Assembly (NCBI GenBank): GCA_014773175.1
Contig: VXCM01001574.1
Location: forward strand, 178,015-242,014
Length of the DNA stretch: 64,000 nucleotides
Direction of reading: 5' to 3'
Source of the DNA: Lucifuga dentata
Lineage: Eukaryota > Chordata > Actinopteri > Ophidiiformes > Bythitidae
Shown: positions 53,434-63,200 of the stretch, one piece after another
Numbering within the stretch: the first letter of the stretch is position 1
Layout of the letters: every line of letters starts with the position of its first letter
Made by a program: the position numbers and the translations under genes
The notes under the pieces: model-generated
What the model saw: the letters and a program-made list of their open reading frames with translations, nothing else
Database searches by the model: none
What the model was told of the DNA's origin: nothing

Positions 53434-56400
53434 CTACTTCACATTCTTCCTTAAAGCTCACAATCCGGATATTAGAGTAAAAGGTACTGTACTCTTTTTT
53501 CCTCTTCTTCTCATCATTTGCTTTTTCTCTCCTTCCCTTCATCATTTGCTTTGCTCCTTGTGTACTACGAATCTGGCTGAGTCCATGATGGTTTCTCTAT
53601 ATTTATTTTACAATTTTGTTTGTATTTTTTTCCCTTTCATCCATTTTGACACCTCCTATAACATGAACGTTACTGTTGCGTTGGTCATTTTAAGATTTTC
53701 ATAATGTCTATCGCCAAATGTAGAATGGCTTCATTTTTCTTTACTGTAGCTCACCCGAATGTTTTTCAAAGAAAAAACAAAAAAAGATTAAAAAACCCCT
53801 TGTATTTTAGGTAATATTGTTACTTTTATTTTTCATCTCTCTTTGAATGAGTTTGAATGTCTTGCATTGCTTCCTCTGAATCAGCTTCTCATTTTTAAAG
53901 TTAATTTATTTATTTTGGATGCAGTATTCTCCTCACTTACTCAAGCTTTCTCCATTAGCAGCTTTTGCTACCTAAGCCTGCCGAATTTCTTGGAAACCCC
54001 CTGACCAGTGTAACAACAGCAAATAAATTGAAGACATCTGTTTTTTTGTTTTTTCAATCAAACTCTTATTGAAGTTCTGCATGTTTCAGAGTTGGAATGA
54101 ATCCGCAAAATGTTATGGTGACCTTCAACGTTAGATTTTAGTCTTCTTACATATGAATTGGTCTTATGTCAGTGAGTTATTTTCATTTTTGGCTTTTCAC
54201 TAAAATGAACATATAAAGTAGGGCAAACATCCAGTTTCAGTTGGCAGGAATCAGCTGATCGTCATATGTTAACCAAGCTGGACTGCAGAAAATAAAAGTA
54301 ATTGGTACAGGCCCAAATGGGAAAATTAAGCATAAAGCAGAACAGGCTACAAGTGTTGAAATATCCTCTTGGAAAATAAAACAGCCTTACTCCAAAAAAT
54401 ATTTTAACAACTGTGGAAATTATTATGCTATTCATTCTCAAGTAACTACAGCCTGTTTGACATGGAACAGTCTGATAGCCAAGTCAGATTTTTCTACATT
54501 TAGACGACAAGCTTGATATTCAATACCAGTTCACACAAAAATGAAAGTTTGTGGTGTACAAAAAGAAATGCTGAATCCGCTTCAGGCTTGATTTTCCTGC
54601 AAGCTGCCTGTGCCATTTCCTCTCCTGCTTGGTCCCTGTTGTGTACACCCACATGTGTTTGAATGAGTTTAAGCAACTGTAAGCTGACTCACACACTCAG
54701 CTATTGTGGTAAAGATGTCATTCATACAGCACTTCAAAGAGAAACATTGTCTAATTGCAAGTACTAACATAATTGCGAGCAAACCCTTGTTGCGCTATGA
54801 CTGCATTAAATCATTTTAGCTGATTTTCAGCCCCCATACATGGTTTTCACAGATAAGGAGCTCCAGTATATTTGCTCAGAGGCAGTACAGCAGAGGTCTG
54901 CACAGGACTTTTACTGCACTCCTGCTCCTGCTGAGATTCCGTTTCATTTCATTGTCTCTTTCATATCTGTATGTCCCATCCTACAGGAAAATAAAGGGCA
55001 ATATATACTCAAAAAAGATTAAGGCCATTCCATGTGCTGTGCAAGCTTTAGTCAGCACTGTGGGTAGTAGCACTAGCAGTGGAACAGTTGTGGATAATGT
55101 GAGTTTCACAGCATTGGCCTGATTTACAGCAGTTAATTGATAAAACATTGATGCTTAGACATACAGTATTTACTCATAAATATGTCTTAGGCTTTTTAGT
55201 ATTACATTGATCTCAGTAGTTACTGAAGAACATGTAGCGTCCTAAACCTGCTTCAGTCCTCTACAATTCAGTGTCAGGCCCTAAAACAACAACTTAATAA
55301 GCTTTTAGACTATATTGTTGCTAACAAACTGCCAGCCCATAATTTCAGCAATTGTTAATTACTTATTTAATTAATTAATGTACGGTAGCTGCTGGCATTT
55401 CAGCAACTGCCCGCAATAGTCTATCTACCTGAGACAGAGGCACTCAGCCGTGGTATTTGTAAGCAGCAAGGCTGATTTTCTGAGCTATTAATCAACTAAA
55501 TACGCCTCCAAACACAACATTCTTTAAGCCTTAACATCATTTTGCTATATGCACATTCTAAAAACCTATGCACATTTTAAAAAGACACAAAAAGTGACAT
55601 TAACTATTTGGGGCAGAAACTTAAATTGCTGACAGCTGAACTTTTTGCAAACATGTATCGAAATTGTATCTCTGGGAAAACTTTTTTAAAATATGTATGT
55701 ATAATAATAGTAATTTGTTAACCATAGTACACAACTAGCAACTACCCATTACTGCCCCAGCATCTACTTGTAACATTAGAGCAACTACTTACACCTCTTA
55801 ACCACCTAGCAAGCACTTTATGCCTTAAAAACCATGTAGAACATCATGGTAACCACTTGTTAAAAATTATAGTAACCACTTAACTATGCTTTAGCAACCA
55901 CTCAAAACTCAGAATTAGCCACATAGGAATCCCCTAGTAAGCATCTCATAATACCCTAACAACTACCTAGAATTCAGAAATAACAACCCTCCGCCCCCCC
56001 AGTACAAAACATAGTAACCACCCTGACTGCTGCAACCTAGAAACCTGACCAGCATAGAAACCTGGGGATGCCTTTGCAACCACCTAGCAATGTCCTGCCA
56101 ACCAACCAATGATTTTCTACTTTTTCCAACTTATTTGACTGCAACTGCATCATTTTCCATCCTCTGAACATACGGTGGATTACAGTGTTAAATTGCAAAG
56201 TATCTATTCAAAATGTTACAACCTGGTTGTTTACAGTTTCTTTTTTGTTTCTTGTGTAATTTAAATGTTAATGAAGAATTGATTTATTTGACTCTGTAGA
56301 AGTTGTACTACTGTGTTTCTCTAGTTTCTTTCTCTTATTTCTGTCCCTTTGTTACCGCATTCCCATGATCCCAGCCATCCCTTCTTATTCCTCCTCTTTT

Positions 56401-56706
56401 TGCTGCCGTTTCCACCTATTTGTCCATCACAGAGTATATTTGGCAGTGCTGCTTTTGTTCGATTTCTGTTTTTTTCCCTAATCTTCCTCCCTCTCTTCCT
56501 CGTGCCCTCTCCTATTCTCAGGATATAAAGGTAATTCTGCCAAAGACTTAATTAAAGGCCTTCCTGTCCCAATATACAATCACGTCACAGTCTCTTTTGT
56601 TACTTTCTGCTGATCTTTTTTTTTTTTTTTTTNTTTTTTTTTTTTTTTTTCCTGGTTTTGATCCTGCTTTGTTCCTGTTTTATTCTTTTTTCTTTCTTTC
56701 TTTCCT

Positions 56707-56742
<36 letters not shown>

Positions 56743-59337
56743 GAAGCTTGGTATATATATATATATTTTTTTGTATTTTTCATGTCACTCACTGTGTTTT
56801 ATTTTATTTTTTTTATTATTATGGAGGTCTCAAACATTTGTTTTTCTGGTTGCATCATTATTGTCCCTGTCTCTGATTTTAACATGCAGACACACTAATA
56901 CACACCCATATACATATAAAGATGCACATAAGCACACACACACGCACACACACAACTGAAGTGTGAACTCCTGTATCGTCTTGCATCCAGAAGCCTGATA
57001 TATATGTCTGTGTTAATTTAGCCAGCTGCTGTGCCTCTGTCTTTCTTTCTCTGTTTTTCTTTCCCTTCCTCCCTCCACCCCTCTGTCTGTCCGTCTGTCT
57101 GTCTCTCCAGCTGGGCTTTGCTTGGTTCTGACACTCTCTGTTTTTAATCGGTATATCTTCAGTGTCTATTCTGTGAACCAGGAATGTTGAACAGATGCGT
57201 AAAGTATAGCGTAAGGAGGCATGCAGTCCAAACAACCCTGTCCTCCCTATACTTTGTGCTCTGTCTATCTGTCTACCTGTTGTGTTTTCACATGGATTTT
57301 AACGTGTATGATTTTTACTGACGAGAAGAAAAAACTGCAAAAAAAAAAAAAAATCTTCCTTTTTAAAGAAAGGTTACAGTCTTTGTCAGCTCTCTGGATG
57401 CTTCATTTCTCTCTGATTTGAGTAGACTTCCCTTAAACAGATAAAGAAGAAAATAAAATCCCTCAACACTTTTTTTTTAACTTTCACCATTGACTTTGTT
57501 TTTTTTTTTGTTTTTTTTTCTTTGAATGTGAGGTTCTCCATTAACTTATACTGCAATAACGTTTTCTCTCTTCGTTTACAGAGGCAATTAAAAAAAAACA
57601 ACTATTGTGACTGTCATTCATTTCCAATGAAGTCATGTAGCACATGGCAGCCATCTTGGCTGTATGCAATTTTAGCAGTTCATGTGAAACTACAACATCA
57701 GCGCATTTCACTGAGGGCTGATTGTCTTTCTGTCAGTCTGTGTCTCTCACATGTGGGTTAATGTATTGATCTGTCCTTTTTGTCTATCAATCTGTCTTTA
57801 TCAGTCTGACTGTTCATTTGTTGGATTAAGGCACATTACACTGCCTATCAAGTCTTACACACATAAACACACTGAGATTTAACCAATATAGGTTGTTGAA
57901 GGCTGATGTTTTGCGCTGAAGCTACTGATTGCTGATTTCTGTGCTGATGTGATGTCTGAAATTTAGATCATCATGGAACTATTTAAATAATACTCCACCC
58001 AAACTCAATCCTTTGAGTATCAAACATCTCATTGGTGAGTAACAACAGCTTTGATAAGCTTTAAATCAGAAGCTGACGGTGGATTCCAACAGGGACCAGT
58101 TTTAGATAAAAATTTGGCAAAATCTGGTGTATTTGTGTGGTACTATTGTTCTCCATTGGGTTTATTGCAGTGATGATAATGCTGATTTAAGGGGTTTAGG
58201 GGTTAGGCTAGTTCCAAAAAACATTGCTCAAAATCCTGAACAATTAGTCACCCTATTCTTTTGGGCAATTAATCGATTAGGCAATTAATCAGGCTTTGAG
58301 AAGTAGTTGGCAACTGATAAATTGGGTTTAAAATCTGTCCTAACTCTGCCTGGCTTAAGCGTTAGTTTCATGGTGTAACAACCATTGGTATTTATTTTAG
58401 CACCTGGTGTATATTATCTAAAGTCGACATTGTGACTATGCTTTTAAAGTATAACTGGAAGGTTGAAAAAGCAACCATGTATCCGCATTCATTGGAATAA
58501 CTTTACTCTTACACTCCTTAAAAACCAGGTTTTTGTAATAAATAGTGAATTAATGTTACAGGTAACTATGAACGAATTAGACAGCTTTGGACAGCTGATA
58601 GAGATCTGTCTGCTGAATGTGTAGACTTGCTAAATCTTAGTCATACTCATCTTGATCCTTTGCAGCCAGATCTGTTCCAGTCAATGTGGTCCTCCGCTTT
58701 TTTTGACAGAGGTTACTCCCCAATAACACCAAGTGCTTATGTTTTTATTTCTTAATTGGATGCCTGAGCAGAGAAAACATTCCAGCGTGGTGTGGGAGGA
58801 TTTTACTTGACACTATAAAACATGCAATCAAATGTGCTTCACCGTGCCAACCCAGCCGTAACTGCTTCAACTCTTTGACTTCTCCAGTATTTTAGCTTCC
58901 CATGATGGTTTTAAGATGCTGTTCCAGAGGTTTTTTTTTTTTTTAAACAACCTGAGAGGGAAACGCAGAACACTTTGCATTTTCTGTGTGAAAAGAGTCG
59001 AATGTGAAGATGCTGTTATAGCCACAGAATATCATCTTTCATACTTCAGTGCAAAACTATCTCCACCTGCCTGCAAAAGCCTATACTGGCTGAACCCTAT
59101 TTCACACCCTCATGGACACCCAGAGGCCGTTGTTTACGCCAAGTCTAACTCCTCTAACTCTGTGCCTGTTCCCTGTACCCAGAGGGTTGTCCAGGTCTCT
59201 GCAACAACAATGGACGCTGCACCCTGGAAGCCAGCGGTTGGCACTGCATCTGCCAGTCAGGATGGAGAGGGGCGGGATGCCACGTAGCCATGGAAACGCT
59301 CTGTACAGATGGAAAGGACAATGAAGGAGGTATATAC

Positions 59338-59375
<38 letters not shown>

Positions 59376-60227
59376 AGTGGCAGATAAATTGGTAAATAGA
59401 ACAACAACAGAGTGATAATTGATGGATGGAGGAATCGATGGTAGAGACAGTGAAGAATGTAGGAGGATGTAGATTTGCATGTCCAGTCAGACCGTAAGGC
59501 AACTTTTTAAGATGGTGTATTGTCACAAGACAAGAGGACAAAGGAGGGCATTTGGGATTTGTACCAATTACAACGGGGCATTTGGGAGTCACTGTACCCA
59601 AGATTTCTGAGAAAATGTAAAAGCCATCAAAAGTAACTTCTAACCAATAAACTTTGACGTCTGCTGCCCTGTTTGAAGTCTGAGAGACGTTTCAAGCCTA
59701 AACTATGGCGAAGCTGGAAGACTTCAAAAAGGAATAGGTTTGAGCTTTTTCCCATTGTTTTCAATTGGAAGGAGGAGAAAAAAAGGTTTGTGATAGTACA
59801 GATTTTGTGAAACTGATATGCTGGACCACTGAAGTCATAGCGTCGTAAAATCATAGCATAGCATGGTCATAGCTAAAGTGCTAGCTAGTTTAAAGGTTGA
59901 ATGAATTTTCTAGCAGCAGTGGGCTTGAGTATTTCTCACAACGCCTTTCCTTTATTCTCTGTAGCATTTCTTTTCAAATTTCACAAAAGCTCTGTGGTGG
60001 ATCTCCACAAAAAGATGTAGCTCACCACACCACACCTCAATGAGGCACATATATATATATTTTTTGATGTATTACACAGTATGGAGTATTTAAAACATGG
60101 AATGGGATTTACACTAAAATATGTCTAATCCAAATTTCCTTAACTGTTTTCACAGTATCCTGACTGGGTTCGTGCAATTTAATTCTTCACAGAGATGCAA
60201 GCAAAGTAAAAAAAAAAAAAAAAAAAN

Positions 60228-60259
<32 letters not shown>

Positions 60260-63200
60260 AACACCATCAGAAGCTGCACTCGACAAATAATGATATTATG
60301 ATATCAACCATCGGAAACTATTAAAGTCCTAAAGGCAGAGAAATAAGGTTAAGATCAGTCTGTACAATGTCGAGACCAATAGAATCAGAGAGAAACGAGG
60401 TGGAAAAGGAAAGTTAGAAAGAAGAGACAGGGATAAGAATGGCTTACGATATCAGTGTGTGTGTGTGTGTGTGTGTCCGCAGTCCCTGGTGCCTGTTCAC
60501 CAGATGTACGGCTGGCTTTTATAAACCAACAGAGACAAATGGCAGCCCAGATTTTATTAGCTTATACACCTCCCTCCATCCCTCCATACCTCCATCTGCG
60601 CTCTCTTTGCTCCACCCCTTTCGCATCACTCATCTCTCTTCTATTCTTCCCTGTCCTTCATTCCATCCACCCCTCCCTAATCCCTCTTTTTCCATCATTT
60701 CCTCCTCACTCTTCATCGTTTTATTCCTTAACCATCCATCCGTCCTCCATCCTGGTCCCTTCTGTCCTTTATTGTTCTTGGCAGTGGTTATTAAGTACAT
60801 ACCACTCTTCTTTCCTCTCCACCCTCTCTTCATCCCTCCATTTTTAATTTATTTTCTCATTAGAAAATGTAATGTGAACACAGACTAGAGCACAAGTGAG
60901 GTATGTCTTTTCATTTTTCTTTCTTTATCTTTCTAAATCAGCCTGTCTTCCTTTTTATCTTATGTTCTTTTTCATTTTCTTTTCTTCTGTTCCTCCTTCC
61001 TTCTCCTAATTCTTCTTCTTCTTCTTCTTCTTCAGTCCCAAAAATGACTCTCTCTTTCATCACTGTCCTCACTTTATTCCTTCATCCCTCCATCTTTATC
61101 ACCCCTTCATTCCTCTGGCCTTGCTGTATCTCTCTGCTCCATCACTTCATTATGTATATTGCTTCCTCATTCATCTATAACTTTTCATCCCTCCATTCCT
61201 TCATCTCTCCTTCCATGCTTCTTTTGTTCCTTGGTCCCTACTTCATCCTCCCACCATTTTATTGTCCTTTTTTCCCCTATTTTTTGGCTTATTATTAAGT
61301 AATTTCAGCTCGTACAGAAATCTGCTGCTGGAGTTTTAGCTGGAACAAAGAGAGGAGCTCACCTCACGCCTGTTTTAAAGTCTCAGCACGGCTTTCCAGT
61401 TAATCTTAGGATGGATTGTCTATAAATCTTTTCACGGACTTGCCCCTGACTGTATCGCTGGTGTGCTGCCAACACAACATGCCTCTTGAAGAGTCCTTTG
61501 CTGCTTACGGTACCAAAAACTCTGGAGCCAGAACAATCTCCCTTTGGGATCTGAGAACAGCAACATCAGTCAAGGAGCACATTAAACACCTGCTTAAAAT
61601 GCAACTTTCTGGACTTCTGTTACCTACAGTCTCTTGTTTCTCATCCACCACCACATTCATTTTTGACAAATGTGTGTGTCCTTATGTGTGTGCATGTGTG
61701 TGTGTGTGTGTGTGTGTGTGACTCATAGAATTTCAGAATACCTGTGTTTAACCTTTAGAGTCTAACATGTGTTATGTGTGTGTGTTTCAGATGGCCTGGC
61801 TGACTGCATGGACCCAGACTGCTGTATGCAGCCGTCCTGCCAGAATCAGTTGTCTTGCAAAGGCTCTCCTGACCCAGGAGAGGTGATTGGCCAAGCTCCG
61901 TCCTCATTGGCTCCTCAGCAGGTAAGGAGCTCCAATGACAAATTATGACAAAATGTTTTCTTTTAAATCTTTTTCACAGCTATACGTTTAATGCAGTTTG
62001 GTCAGATAAGGGTTTGTTTCCTCCCTTGGTGTTCATTTGGGGGATGTTGTCCAAAACAACCACACGGAGACAGGTCTGAGGTTTTGTTCCAATCACTGTC
62101 ACACACTAGAGCAGTTCATTTGAGATGTGAACACCATCCACACTAGTTTTGAACCAAATAGAAGGCGATTTATTGATCTTTTGTCTAATTCAGAACTAGA
62201 GAGGGCCAAGCGTGTGTGGCTAATGTTAAGTAACCTTCATCTTTGATTAGCCATAGCAAATCAAATGGATGCTGTGAAAAGGTTGCAACTCATAAAGCTT
62301 AAAACCAACACGTGTTGACAGTGTTGTGCCTGTTTCAGACCAGTTTCAGGTCACTAGCAGACTAATGTCAGGCTAATTTTAGAGGAGTTTCAAGCCAGTT
62401 TCAGACACAAAAAGTCTTGCTTGGTTTCTGTGTCAGCAACACACAGGTGTTTGTATTTCAAACAATGGCTGACTACCATAAATTTGATTTTATAAACTAT
62501 CATAAACTTGATTTTATAACCATCTTTACCTGCTTCTTATCAGCACCACAACATTCTTCAGCCCTAATAATGCAGATGTGGACCCCAGATGTATTACTGT
62601 AGGCCATATAGGATCTAAGACTTCCATTTGAAGTTGCTGTTTTATCAATTAATAATAGCCACCATCGTAACATTTGGGAAAAACGCATCTGTTTCGAATT
62701 GATTGTTCTATATCGATTCCAAAAAATGACTGTTAAAATATGAACTTTATGAACCGGACAAACTCTGCTGTTCTAACAACCATGAACATGTGCTGTTAAT
62801 CACATATATTTCATATTTTTTTCTGACATGTTTCACTTAAAATGTTCTGGTAACATCATTGTTAGTTGTGTTTCTAATGACACAGCCCATTTCTATGACT
62901 CCTGCTCTATTTTTTCAACACAGTTTTCAAGATTTAAGATTTTATCTTTACATTTTGAACATAAATCTCTTCGCAATGTTATTGTACCAAAGAACACATC
63001 TTTAAATCCGTCTCTCAGCTATTCATTGTGTTACTGTGGTATTTCATGCTTTATAGTTTCCATTAATCTGTCAAGCTGCTGTTTATCAGAAGAGGAGGCT
63101 TGAGTTTATTTCATGCGGCTCAAGTACATGATAAATAGCCAGTGCAGTCTGATTTCACCTGCAGATGATGTTAATATCTGCTGTCAGAAAGCAGTTTGAA

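Larger units (their letters stand above)
49072..53456 (+). other. tenm3: tenm3 intron before the microexon, 4.4 kb
   Basis: It contains a complete TA-flanked inverted-repeat element (49675-50292), a LINE 3' fragment (51305-51520), a strong hairpin (51581-51658) and an inverted fragment of the first element (51690-51800). A 26-bp tandem pair near 52076-52123, a TTAA-type element (about 52260-52609) and the (TTTC)n tract before the microexon follow. Confidence 0.75.
53484..59182 (+). other. tenm3: tenm3 intron between microexon and EGF8, 5.7 kb
   Basis: It starts CT-rich. It holds an AATTA-rich block at 55320-55500, a CAACCAC minisatellite at 55725-56105, the candidate 9-nt exon at 56522, poly-T with N at 56633, (TTTC)n at 56690-56742 and CA repeats near 56930. 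The 57800-58900 stretch shows nothing recognisable. Confidence 0.75.
59330..61790 (+). other. tenm3: tenm3 intron, 2.5 kb
   Basis: (GT)n lies just inside the donor, poly-A with N at 60227, a pyrimidine-rich tract of about 730 bp at 60560-61290, and GT repeats at 61691-61720 and before the acceptor. Apparent open frames in the pyrimidine tract are low-complexity. Confidence 0.8.

Noticed and set aside
58916..59287. 123-codon open frame covering EGF8 in another frame
   Set aside because: The EGF8 protein is read in a different frame; the upstream part has no similarity to anything recognised.
60439..61298. Several open frames of 130-150 codons on the + strand
   Set aside because: All arise from the pyrimidine-rich tract; composition is Ser/Pro/Leu/Phe low complexity with no recognisable domain.
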